Part shown: piece after piece, positions 24,701 to 34,124 of the stretch
Numbering within the stretch: position 1 is the first letter of the stretch
Layout: each line of letters starts with the position of its first letter
Translations under genes and position numbers: made by a program
Notes under the pieces: generated by a model
Told to the model about the DNA's origin: nothing
What the model saw: only the letters and a program-made list of their open reading frames with translations
The model's database searches: none
NCBI GenBank assembly: GCA_932521035.1
Contig: OW051497.1
Location: 8,122,001 to 8,186,000 of the forward strand
DNA length: 64,000 bases
Direction of reading: 5' to 3'
Source of the DNA: Oscheius dolichura
Lineage: Eukaryota > Nematoda > Chromadorea > Rhabditida > Rhabditidae

Positions 24701-25615
24701 TGTATGGAAGAAGGCTGTTCTGGACGAACCTGAGCAAGATCGAGAGGCTGTCGTCGACGAAAGAAGAAGTTTCGAGAAGCATATCGATCACCTGATACAG
24801 AAAAGAAGCGGGCTGAAGCTTATTTTAAAGGGAGAATACGCTCGAACATCTAAAACTCAAACAACCGCTAAGGCTCACTCATTTGAATCTTATACCGCTA
24901 CTGGGACCCAGCCACACGATTGCAATCTCTGTCATTTTGCACTCTACGGAAACGTAGTCAAAGCAGGTGAAAGCAGCTACCTCATCCTGATATAATTGCT
25001 CGGTTTAGGTCAAAAGTGCAAGAACTGCGGAGTCATTGCCCATGACAAATGTGTTTTGAATATAACCTGGCCTTGTGGACTATCCTCTGAAGCTAGAGAG
25101 AAGGCACTGCAGGAAGCTCGATCTGTTCGGGAACAGACAGGAGAAAAGACACTCAGAGCAGAAGTATCTAGTCCCGAAGCCGACATAAGTAAGCTATTAT
25201 TCTAACTTTTGTATAAATTTATAGAATCTTTAGGTATGGAAAGTCGAACCCTTACAGTCGGTCGCGGCCGCCCAATAGCTCTCCATCAGGGATATTTGAA
25301 AAAGCGAGGGACTAAATTTAAAATGTGGACTCCCCGCTGGTTTGTATTGGAAGCCCATACCCACAAGTTGGCATATTATGAGAACGAAATAGATGCCACC
25401 TGTCGGGGATACATTGATCTGTGTGACCTGGAAAGTGTGGATGTCATATTAACAGGAAGCAAGGCCATCCTTGAGGTATTTTCACTATCTATCCTTTTTA
25501 TTTCTATATATTCCAGTTGAGAACTGCCAGTAGGACAATGTCACTATTGGCAGACGGGGGGAGAATGGACGCCTATGCCTGGAAGGATAAAATTGAACAA
25601 GCCCTACATGAATGA
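18787..25615 (+). CDS. mtm-5: SBF/MTMR5-13 orthologue: DENN-GRAM-myotubularin pseudophosphatase-C1-PH protein (1929 aa)
   Basis: 27 exons: 18787-18841, 18885-18970, 19012-19122, 19163-19377, 19415-19524, 19564-19796, 19834-20034, 20077-20210, 20250-20526, 20563-20748, 20792-20944, 20986-21219, 21260-21604, 21641-21808, 21848-22043, 22086-22198, 22241-22616, 22657-22786, 22827-23239, 23280-23728, 23769-23933, 23974-24099, 24141-24317, 24360-24966, 25009-25188, 25225-25475, 25517-25615; exactly 1930 codons. Order: tripartite DENN (about aa 15-470), a linker (SBF2) region, GRAM (about 840-940), myotubularin-like domain (about 1065-1600), C1 zinc finger (HDCNLC...CKNCG...HDKC), then a C-terminal PH domain (GYLKKRG...PRWFVLE). 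The length matches human SBF1/SBF2. The catalytic CX5R loop is replaced by CLEDGYD (Cys about 1420), with no Arg, so it is a pseudophosphatase as in MTMR5/13. Expected role: Rab exchange or membrane-traffic scaffold partnering an active myotubularin. Confidence 0.96.
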
Positions 25616-26195
25616 CACTTATTTTTTATTTTTTCTAGTTAGCGCTGGTCGCTGTTCATTTTAGGTCTTATATTAACACTAACACGCTTAAGTGCCACGC
25701 TTATCTCTACCGGTATGTCTACCCTATTTATATGGTCATCTCTAACGTCATTTATACTATTATGCCCAGTATAATCGATCTCCATTATATTTTGTACGCA
25801 TTTTAGACCCTTGCCGACGAGGTCGCATTTTACTAGTCATGCATTTTCCTTGTTTATTCTAGGTGTTATTGATGGAGCTTAATAATAGGAATAAAAAACG
25901 CATCATACAGTGCTCTTTATTTGAAAGTATTTACGAGAAAAGACGACTGGTGGTTTTGAATGAGGGGTGGGCACTTCTCATTTGAACTGCGAATTTATTT
26001 TCTGGACAACTTAGTATCAAACGTCGTGCCAACACAGATATTAGTTCAAGTTTTCGAGTGACCTTACAATGATAAAGCCATTATTCTTCCCGAATACATG
26101 AAGGAGAGACTTTTTTGCCTAATAAAAGATCAAGTGTAATTCCTGATTACAACTAAACACGAAAAACAACAAAGAAAACAAGAAGATACGAGCAT

Positions 26196-26447
26196 TTATT
26201 TCATGGATGCTTGACGAGCAGCTACGGCAGCCAGGAGGTCGGCAACGGTGGTAGATGGAGGCAGACGAAGAGGGCGGCCATCAGAAGGAAGCTCGACCAG
26301 GAGGCGGAGAGGGCGCCGGGAACGGCGCAGGAAAGGAAGGGGGCCCGGCGGCACGGGCGGTGGCATCACAAGGAAAACGCTCTGAAAGTAGCATTAGATG
26401 AATCTAATAAGAGAAAATAAAAAACCGACCTTCTGAGGCGACGCCAT
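26196..26447 (-). CDS. 67-aa small protein, left copy of the palindromic gene pair
   Basis: Exons 26430-26447 and 26196-26381 on the minus strand; the 48-nt intron has a GTCGGT donor and TTTCAG acceptor. It encodes MASPQK followed by a Pro/Arg-rich stretch, then LRLLVELPSDGRPLRLPPST and TVADLLAAVAARQASMK. The last 35 residues look like strand-turn-strand-helix, the opening half of a ubiquitin-like fold; this is a reading of the pattern, not an alignment. The stop codon TAA overlaps an AATAAA signal (minus ATGAAATAAATG). The coding part is much more GC-rich than its flanks. It faces its twin head to head across 385 bp. Both copies have full start, splice and stop signals, so both could be expressed. 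The family is not recognised. Confidence 0.6.
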
Positions 26448-26832
26448 GGGGAAGAATGAATGGTCTGGCCGGGATCCGTCCTAAGTCGACTTGACACGAA
26501 TTAACTTTACAAAATTTCAACTTGTTTTTGGTTTTCGGGCGATCGGTCTTCATTTTCCCAGGGCCAAAGTGTCCTGCTCGGTTGCCGCCAACGTCGCCGG
26601 CCTCACTCGGTACAGCTATAGCCAGGAGCTTTCCAGGTCCTTATCGGCTTGGATTAGGGGGCCGGCAGAGGGAAAAACCGGAGACGTTTGCAGCAACCGG
26701 GCCTGACCATGAGGTCCCCTAGGAAAATGGAGACCGACCGCCCGAAGACCAAAAACAAGTTGAAATTTTGTAAAGTTAATTCGTGTCAAGTCGACTTAGG
26801 ACGGATCCCGGCCAGACCATTCATTCTTCCCC
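26448..26832. promoter_or_regulatory. Shared divergent promoter region between the two palindromic genes
   Basis: 385 bp between the two start codons. The outer parts are mirror images, including the stretch ending in AAGTCGACTTGACACGAATT and the T/G-rich segment near 26521-26530. The inner 80 bp is unique. No TATA box is obvious. If both genes are transcribed they must fire from here in opposite directions. Confidence 0.4.
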
Positions 26833-27084
26833 ATGGCGTCGCCTCAGAAGGTCGGTTTTTTATTTTCTCTTATTAGATTCATCTAATGCTACTTTCAGAG
26901 CGTTTTCCTTGTGATGCCACCGCCCGTGCCGCCGGGCCCCCTTCCTTTCCTGCGCCGTTCCCGGCGCCCTCTCCGCCTCCTGGTCGAGCTTCCTTCTGAT
27001 GGCCGCCCTCTTCGTCTGCCTCCATCTACCACCGTTGCCGACCTCCTGGCTGCCGTAGCTGCTCGTCAAGCATCCATGAAATAA
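26833..27084 (+). CDS. 67-aa small protein, right copy of the palindromic gene pair
   Basis: Exons 26833-26850 and 26899-27084. The structure and, as far as can be read, the protein are identical to the left copy, with the same intron and the same TAA overlapping AATAAA at 27081. High GC with C/G-ending codons contrasts with neighbouring genes and could mean high expression, recent arrival, or an origin elsewhere in the genome. The near identity of the arms implies recent duplication or ongoing gene conversion between them. An alternative view is that the transcription unit is part of a fold-back mobile element. The antisense frames of about 69 codons on both arms start at TTG and are shadows of this gene. 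Confidence 0.6.
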
Positions 27085-27363
27085 ATGCTCGTATCTTCTT
27101 GTTTTCTTTGTTGTTTTTCGTGTTTAGTTGTAATCAGGAATTACACTTGATCTTTTATTAGGCAAAAAAGTCTCTCCTTCATGTATTCGGGAAGAATAAT
27201 GGCTTTATCATTGTAAGGTCACTCGAAAACTTGAACTAATATCTGTGTTGGCCCGACGTTGGATACTAAGTTGTCCAGAAAATAAATTCGCAGTTCAAAT
27301 GAGAAGTGCCCACCCCTCATTCAAAACCACCAGTCGTCTTTTCTCGTAAATACTTTCAAATAA

Positions 27364-27771
27364 AAAGTGATCAGAGCCTGGTGAGACTAGGGTCATTCGA
27401 TGGCGCTTGTCGCCGTCTCCTGGCTGGGTAATTTTTAAAGTTTGAGATCGTAACGGTGAGGAATCGACAGCGTTTGACCGGATTCTGATCATTTTTCCAT
27501 AGCCAGCCGAATTCGGTCAGCAAATGGTCAGAATGGGCAAGCTTTTGTTTTGTCAAAGCCGGAGATTTCGACCAAAACCACCAGAACGGGGGAGACTCTA
27601 ACGCGGAGCCTTGACTCACGCCTACAACCCCGCCGGCGGCCGCCGAAGGCGCGGGGTGAGCCTGAAACGCGAGCCCAGGCCCTTGCCCACGAGCATAACT
27701 GGGTCAACCTAGTCTCCGGTATAATTAAAACAAATGCATCTTGATGTTCAACATCAACTTTGGTTATCTCA
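27364..27771. other. Unassigned, partly GC-rich segment right of the palindrome
   Basis: About 400 bp with a GC-rich core near 27600-27700 (CCGCCGGCGGCCGCCGAAGG). A plus frame at 27550-27744 is Arg/Thr-rich and not gene-like. It may be repeat-derived DNA associated with the palindrome. Nothing specific is recognised. Confidence 0.4.
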
Positions 27772-28354
27772 CAAGGGAACCTTTTCGGCTTAGGCTGGAC
27801 TCGTGAGGGGACACCTCGTCCATTCGAAAGGCCATCGAAAACTGTCCCGGAAACCGTGTTCTGTTTTCCATAAATGACTGAACGCCAATTGAGTTTTACA
27901 TGTTTAATTTGTCAAAGGCGGTTTTTGCTGTTGCATAGGAGAAGTGGGTTGGTTTTTGACAAGCATGAAATGGTAGACCATAAATAGCGCAACAAACTCG
28001 TATTAGGGGTTAGTTGGTAAGGTTCGTCCTATCAAAACCGTTTTTCCCATAAAAGCAAAGAAGCAAAAGGATATTGCTCCAACGGGGACTCGAACCCGGC
28101 CAGAAAAAAAGCTAAAATATCACAAGCAAGAGCATTATCCACTCGGCCACCGCTCCACATTTTCTAGACTGCAGTATGCAACAGCAAAAACCGGTTTTGA
28201 CAAATTAAACATGTAAAACTCAATTGGCGTGCCACACCGTCACACCGGTCATTTATGGAAAACAGAACACGGTTTCCGGGACAGTTTTCGATGGCCTTTC
28301 GAATGGGCTAGGTGTTCCCTCACGAGTCCAGCCTAAGCTGAAAAGGTTCCCTTG
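27772..28354. mobile_element. Terminal-inverted-repeat element with tRNA-like core
   Basis: Left arm about 27772-27938 and right arm about 28175-28354 are inverted repeats: both run from AAGGGAACCTTTTC through GGCCATCGAAAACTGTCCC and CATGTTTAATTTGTCAAA to TTTTTGCTGTTGCATA. The right arm has a small insertion of about 13 bp that the left lacks, plus scattered substitutions. No protein is encoded inside. This fits a non-autonomous DNA element or fold-back element; the 236-bp core contains a tRNA-like sequence. Confidence 0.75.
28075..28156 (-). pseudogene. tRNA-like sequence (pol III A and B boxes) inside the inverted-repeat element
   Basis: On the minus strand the sequence begins GGAGCGG, then TGGCCGAGTGG (a match to A-box consensus), and near the end GGTTCGAGTCC (a match to the B box). 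The length of 82 nt and the layout suit a tRNA with a long variable arm (Ser/Leu class). However, the 5' acceptor strand GGAGCGG does not pair with the 3' TTGGAGC, and the best anticodon stem leaves no U33. It is therefore likely a tRNA pseudogene or tRNA-derived promoter rather than a working tRNA. Confidence 0.6.
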
Positions 28355-28648
28355 TTAGAACTGCTCGTAGGCTCACTATTTCCCTTTATGCCCGTGCCGG
28401 CCCAAGTAAATCAAATCCATAGATCGGCTCTAGCGGTTGCGGCCAAATTTAGTCTCTGTGAAGAAACTACTTCCCAGGCCAGTAAGAATAGAGGCTGCAA
28501 TAGAAGCAGGCAACCATCAGTATATAGATATGGGAATAGTATGTTTATTGTTCCTACACGCAACACGTAACAGAATAACGGCAAAGTTACCAAACACCTC
28601 TAGTTACCGTATACTACCTATTCCTGATAACAACTGACACCTCCGTTA

Positions 28649-29210
28649 TTAATCTAGAGACATGAGGTCAATCTTCACGTCGTAGTCACAATAGCCTGAG
28701 AGATTGACTTCTTCCTTTGGGCATGGGTCTAGCCAAAATCGACCCTTCTGAAACAATGAAGATAAAGAAAAGCAGCATAAGTAAAGATACTTTTTCAGGA
28801 AAGCCGAGACAGCGGTATTTGAAGTAGATATATGGCTCGAAGAAAGATCCAAACTCCTGTACGGTGAAGAGGCGGCCTGTGAGTTCAACATTCATTGGTT
28901 CTTTGGCATTTTGATCCACGTAGACTGGTCGGGAGATCTGTTCGTCGATCCAAATGTTGCTCTAAAACGAAACTGATATGAGAGGGACTGGTTGGTGAGT
29001 TAGTCAAGGAGTCAGACATACCTCATACAACCAAACCGTAGCCAGGAAGGGCAAACTACGATTCCAGTTGCCACATTGGAGACGGGCGTCAACTTCGAAG
29101 TTGGTCAACCTTCGGTCAGGGATCATGTCAGTAAGGAGCATAAAGTCTGGCGAGCCGGCCCACCCAAGGGACACAAAAGTGAACAGTAGAGCTGGTAGTG
29201 CGGGTCTCAT
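28649..29210 (-). CDS. Transthyretin-like family secreted protein (152 aa)
   Basis: Three minus-strand exons: 29022-29210, 28791-28961, 28649-28747, all phase 0. The N-terminal signal peptide is MRPALPALLFTFVSLGWAGS. The mature part has the beta-sandwich pattern of the nematode TTR/TTL family: an early RLQCGNW strand, then ELTGRLFTVQEFGSFFEPYI leading to FKYRCLG, and a Cys pair near the end (DPCPKEE, SGYCDYD). TTR-like proteins are small extracellular proteins, many of unknown function, some acting in apoptotic-cell recognition or neural signalling. Similarity to the family is by pattern only, so assignment is moderate. A short spacer separates it from the inverted-repeat element. Confidence 0.65.
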
Positions 29211-29886
29211 TGTACCAAGCTTTCTGAAAGTAGCTAGATTAGATTCAGAAACGTTCAGGAAGGGAACACTTTGCTATACCAGCTTGTGTTTGAAAGAGAA
29301 GTCCAGTGAGCCCCGACGCTGTCGATAACGCTTGGAAAAACCATCTGCTCAGCTACCAGGGGATAAGAAAACTTTATCCTTTCTATGGCCTGCTATAGAA
29401 TTTCCTTGGGCATTATACTCTGCTGACAATGGTTCCCTCAAGTTACATAAAAGGTGGATAATATCGCCTCTTGGTATAAATCTTATCATCCCTGTTGCTC
29501 TCATCATAGGGATGACCAATGGCATACCCAAGATAGCAACATCCATCCGAACTTATAACTAACTTATTTTAAATTAAAATAGGGCGGAAAGATAAAAGTG
29601 TGGAGGCCCCGCCGGAGGACTCATCGTTAATGTTCACAAAAAACACACATACAGCTGTCCATCCGACAGACGTTCGCCTGGACTCTTTTTTTCTATTTTC
29701 TGTTCTTGATCCACGTGTTCCTGTCAAAACGAGTCGACGGAAAGAATCTGACGAGGGGAACAAACCACGTATTCTATTTCACAAGAATAGCTGTGTGAGG
29801 TGTTGGTGTTCGTCTCAGATTTGAAATTTTGGAGCAGAGATTATGCTTACAATTAGAACTACAGCTTTATTTCTCGAGAATTTTCT
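29211..29886. other. Intergenic spacer
   Basis: About 675 bp. It contains the upstream region of the transthyretin-like gene and plus frames (29332-29562, 29600-29824) without recognisable domains or supporting splice structure. Not called as genes. Confidence 0.5.
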
Positions 29887-30161
29887 TTAAAGGAACCCTC
29901 AGGGGCCTGCCGCCGAGTGCGCTCGTAAGCGTCGGCGCGCATTTGAATTTTGAACGCGCCTTCCGTTTTAATCTATTTCTTCTTATTTTTACACATTTTT
30001 CTAGTAATTTATTACCGTGCTTTCACTTGTTTATAAAAACCATCATTAAATTAGCCCTTGAAAATGAAAAAGCGAGCTAAAACGGTAGACCCGTTCAAAA
30101 TTCAAATGCGCGCCGACGCTTACGAGCGCACTCGGCGGCAGGTCCCTGAGGGTTCCTTTAA
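29887..30161. mobile_element. MITE with about 70-bp terminal inverted repeats and TTAA ends
   Basis: The left end AAGGAACCCTCAGGG and following bases to CGCGCATTTGAATTTTGAACG reappear inverted at 30092-30161 (CGTTCAAAATTCAAATGCG to CCCTGAGGGTTCCTT). Both ends abut TTAA, which suggests piggyBac-type target choice. The interior is AT-rich and non-coding, so the element is non-autonomous. Confidence 0.8.
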
Positions 30162-30316
30162 ACGTCTTGCTCAGCTGAGGTGGACAGCCCGGCAGAAACT
30201 AGAGATCCCGGTTACTGGAAAGATAATATGTAAGGGAAGATAATAATTTATTCTAAACAGTGAAGACATTGGAACCAAAAAATGATAAGAAGTTTTCCAT
30301 ACAATAAATCCCAAAA

Positions 30317-30737
30317 ATGCCCTACGAAGAAACTTCTGAAACCCGGCAACTCCAGCAATTCAATAACCATAACCATCAGTTGTTGTCTCGGTCTTGGCGG
30401 CTGGGGTTCAAGGAAGGTTTCGGGTTATCTAAAGAATATCGTCAGGTGCTTATAGAAAATGTTACCTTCATCAGGATCGCAGCGGAAGATAGCCTTCATT
30501 TTTATTTGTTCCCTGAAGTTGCAAATAAGTGAGCCCTAGACGAAAAATGGAAATGGGGGTCATACATGTTAACAATAAGAATAAATCCCCCCGCTTTTTA
30601 TCATTTAGACATTTGGCTTTACTTTCCCATCGCTAATCGTTTTTGTCTAGACGAAATAGTTTTTTTGCAGATCCGATACGTACGGGGCTGACTTAACTAA
30701 TTTCATCCGAATTGTCAAGTTTCTGGGATATGGATAA
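30317..30737 (+). CDS. Small two-exon gene, unrecognised (92 aa)
   Basis: Exons 30317-30528 and 30671-30737, phase 2 junction (AATAA/GTGAGC to TTGCAG/A), 93 codons including stop. The product starts MPYEETSETRQLQQFNNHNH, has no signal peptide or membrane span, and ends LTNFIRIVKFLGYG. No family recognised. The model rests on a true ATG, an agreeing splice phase and protein-like composition in both exons. It could instead be part of a larger or decayed gene. Confidence 0.45.
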
Positions 30738-31008
30738 TTAAACATAAGCCCGGTTTCGGATAAGAAAATATTATTAAAGGGAAATGGTGTAAAATAGAAG
30801 CGGAACAGCCAAGTTGTTTTATCTACAAGGAGTGCCCGTTTGGGGGCTTCGAAAAAAAAATTAACCTATGCCTATGCGGCTTTCTCTTTAATTTAGTAAG
30901 GTAGAGGGCCCATTGATTGTGTTTGTTTTAAAATTCTCTATCTTTTATTATAAAAAAACCACGTTATATCTTTTCTCCTGGAGGCGCTACTATTTGTAAA
31001 CTGTTTAG

Positions 31009-32028
31009 TGAGCCAAATCCGTCAAATAGAAAATCCCCGCACCTTTGCTGCCACACGTCTTCCTGCAGAAAAGAAACCTCCAGCGTTCGAGGTAACAGTT
31101 CCAGAACAATTAATGAATGGAATTAGATTCGCCAAAAAGCTTTATCAAGAAAAGATTTGACCAAAGGAAAGACCAAAAGGGCAGTATGCTACTGAGCGGA
31201 TCAATCGCCGTCTCATAGAAAATCTGAGTTTCATCTCCGAGCAGATTGGAGAGGTATGCGGATCTATGCCTAAAATGAGGGAAAAGTGTGTTTCACAAGC
31301 AAACGTTGATTCTTCAACTCTGCAAAGTAAGATGTCACTGGGGTTTGATAACCTTATGACAATCTTTGCGGCACTACTCCTCCTATTCCAAAGTTAGTTT
31401 GAAAAGGGTAAACAACAAATAAAAATGCATTACAGCTCCCAAATGTTCAAGGAGGGTGCTGCTAGTCTCAACAACACCATCTTCGCCGCTAACGAGCTCT
31501 TGAAAAATGGCTTAAAGCAAATGTGCAATGACTCAACTGATCCCAACTGCCTTATGAAAATCGACGTGGCCAATGAACTAATGGTAGTTTCCAAAATGTC
31601 CTTCTATGGATATTTATCTCTCTTTTGTGGTAACCTTCTTGCCTAGGATCCCTGAGATTGCTCGTTTTAGGCACTACAGTGCGACATCACAAGGAACTTC
31701 ACTCTAATCGCTCTACTGCCCTTCCCTGTATCGAGAAGTCCGAACAGTGCGGTCTCAAGGTTAAGAAAGAAAAGAAAACTGAGATCGGTAAGTAGACTCA
31801 GAAACCTTTAGAACCTGACTTTATTCAGAACCGGAACAGGAGTTCGTGGTCGACGAGATGGACGGCAAAATATGTTTCTCCTGGGATCCAGTACCCAAAT
31901 GCCCCAAGGGAACACACAACGGAAAGATGATCTGGAAGAAAACTAAGTTCTCATGTGTACCAGCTACCGCCAGGGCTCGCGAAATCGCAGAAGCTGTCCG
32001 TCGCGGAGAAACCGTTAAAACATTCTGA
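31009..32028 (+). pseudogene. Broken copy of the secreted protein with vitellogenin-like C-terminal tail
   Basis: Parallels the intact copy at 34674-35658. Recognisable blocks: N-terminal part 31009-31157 (FEVTVPEQ region), a TGA at 31158-31160, then the LSFISEQIGEVC block, a one-base deletion near 31355 relative to the other copy (after GFDNL), and stops before the block resumes at about 31425 (SQMFKEGAASLNNT). From there to the end, exons to 31629, 31671-31787 and 31829-32028 are intact and finish with the tail ICFSWDPVPKCP...FSCVP. No start codon or signal peptide was found. A 43-nt intron from GTTAG (about 31396) to TTACAG could skip some stops, but the upstream TGA and frameshift remain. 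AATAAA follows at about 32083. Confidence 0.65.
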
Positions 32029-32341
32029 TACGGTTTCTACCTCGAAGAAAATCAATTTGTTCCACAAACTTGTGTTAAAGACTAATAAATCTTCTTGGTA
32101 AACAGCTGTTTCTTACTTATTTCTGGGTTTCCGGAAAGTAAATAAGCTAAGCACTCCTCACCAAATGTGATAGAAAAAGTTCGCAATGGAGACCATGTGT
32201 CGTCATCGTTCTCTCCTCCAGTTTATGACTTCCAACCTCCGCTCCTCTCTGATTTCTATATTGATTGCCCCATATACTCGCAGTTAAATTTCCCATATAT
32301 CAGGGTAATATTATCATTTTTCCTAATTACAGGCATCATTG

Positions 32342-34124
32342 ATGTATCTTGGGTGTCTTGTAGCCATTTCTGCACTCATTTTATGCATCCAGGCGGATTA
32401 TGGTGAGTTTATTTGGGGATCTACTGATTGCTGATCCGAGAGCGTTTTGCTTCAATAAGTTTATTTAAGGTTTTGAGGAGATTGAGTTCCACAGCATATT
32501 TATGGATGAAGTTATTATGGGCAGATTGTCCAATCTAGTCAACAAAAGCCGGGAGTTGCTGCAAGCTGGGCTACACTCGGGCTCCCTCATTGCCGCCGGG
32601 CTAAATACCACATTCACCGAAGGGAGTGACGAAGAAAGAGCTCTTCATATTCTCCATAATGACATGAACCGACAGATTGGCCATCAAGCTCTGGACAGCT
32701 ATGAAAGCATGAGCCTACTAGGTGATGTACTCCGTGATATTGGTTATGATGGGATTCGGAAGAACTTATCTAAGCTGCATGAGCAGTTTAACCTAGTCAC
32801 GAATCCTAATATAACCAGGCAGGGATTGAAGGACGATTTCATTAAATCCTGCACACTGACATGGAACCCTGGAAGTGTGTTGGATTATCTCGATAAGATC
32901 TATCGTGTCAATTGCCCGTTTCCCACAAAAGAACACGTGCTTCACTACGTGCGAGCAAATGAAGCCTTTCGCTCAGTGTATGCTATATCTTTCTTCACTC
33001 CTTGGTACTCCAGCGACTCCGTGATGAAGAGGAACATCTTGTCCAGTTTCAACATTTTAAACAGAACAGAAGCCGAAGCAGTTATTTTGAAACTGGAAAC
33101 TACCCCCGGTTTCACTGAGGAGGCTTTGACAGAGCTATTAGACTCCACTACAAGTAAAGAAGAGGAAAAGAAGTGCATTTTGGCGCTAGCCAGCTATGGT
33201 GAGGGCCATTTGAGAGAAGTTCTACTAGCGGCTGCCCAACTGCTGACCATAGATATGCTTCACATCAAAATATATACAACGACGTGTGCCAATGTTTCAA
33301 CAAGCGGGAACGAAACGGCAATTCAAAAAATTTTGGAAACAACGGCCAACAAAATAGAAGCTATTGGGAACCATACTCTTGAATGGATTCAGAGGATGAA
33401 TGTAGGGTATTAACCTGGCCACTGAATAATCGATCTCTTTTAGAACCTAACGTGGCCTGAAGTTAGCATGCAGGCCGCTAGAGCCGCATTTGATTTTGGA
33501 ACTGAACGAATTCCAATTCATGAATTTGGAGAAGTAGCTGAAAAAGTGAAAAGGGAGATTTATAAACGCCAACCGGAAATGTATTGACTACGTGTTTAGA
33601 AATTAAATATCTTTTGTCGTTTATAGGGACACTTTTCAAGTGCTAGTCGTCCGAACAGGAGAGAAAGATGTCTATTGGAGCGTAGCGAATGAATCTGCCA
33701 GCTACGGCAGCTTTTTGGACTTCCATGGAGTTGATTGCCATGCTTTCAAACTTGCGAGAGATGTATCTGAAGAGAAGGCGACTGACTTGTTCGAGAAGAA
33801 GCGTGCCGCTCTTCAGACCGTTCTCAAGTAGGCTATACGCTTTTTAAAGAGATTCAACACATAGTGCTATCTTTTAGAGATAACGCCTTCACTAGAAACA
33901 CCAGCACGGTTCTGTCGCTTCTGACAGAGATCGCCCCGCTTCTGGACAAGGATTTATACAGATCCGCCCTTCTTCTGAGAGAAGAGGCAATCTTGGCAAG
34001 GAGCACGTACATAAAAGCTGGAGAAAGTTTTCGCAACAGTACTTATTATTCGCCAAGTAGTATTGAGTATTATGTGAATGACTCTCTTGGAGCTTATGCT
34101 TGGAAATACTACCTGTTCTTTTGA
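32342..34124 (+). CDS. Unrecognised secreted protein (525 aa), full copy of duplicated gene
   Basis: Exons: 32342-32402, 32470-33401, 33444-33580, 33627-33827, 33878-34124; 526 codons with consistent phases. Signal peptide MYLGCLVAISALILCIQA. The mature protein is helix-rich with few Cys, several N-glycosylation sites (NTT, NIT, NRT, NVS, NET, NHT, NLT, NES, NTS, NST) and no membrane span, so it is probably extracellular. Middle region: LDYLDKIYRVNCPFPTKEHV; C-terminal module (exon 5): EIAPLLDKDLYRSALLLREE to the end. That last module is repeated in the fragment at 35717-36145. No known domain was recognised; repeated helices would be compatible with a lipid-binding or yolk-associated role given its neighbours, which is speculation. 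AATAAA lies just after the stop. Confidence 0.75.

Larger units (their letters stand above)
25917..27363. repeat. Large near-perfect inverted repeat (palindrome), arms about 680 bp, centre about 26640
   Basis: The sequence from about 25917 to 26600 recurs in reverse complement at about 26680-27363. Coordinates mirror about a sum of 53280: start codons at 26447(-) and 26833(+), stops at 26196(-) and 27084(+). The antisense translation of 26211-26420 equals that of 26860-27069(-) residue for residue. Only scattered differences are seen, for example two near 26010-26020 versus 27250-27270. Identity decays toward the centre and is lost over about 80 bp around 26600-26680. Outside the outer ends the flanks differ. 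No transposase is present. Confidence 0.95.

Noticed and set aside
26211..27069. Two identical 69-codon ORFs antisense to the palindromic genes
   Set aside because: They start at TTG and lie opposite the spliced 67-aa genes, which have ATG, splice sites and an overlapping poly(A) signal.
28075..28156. A functional tRNA gene
   Set aside because: The acceptor strands cannot pair and the anticodon loop lacks U33; only the internal promoter boxes are good.
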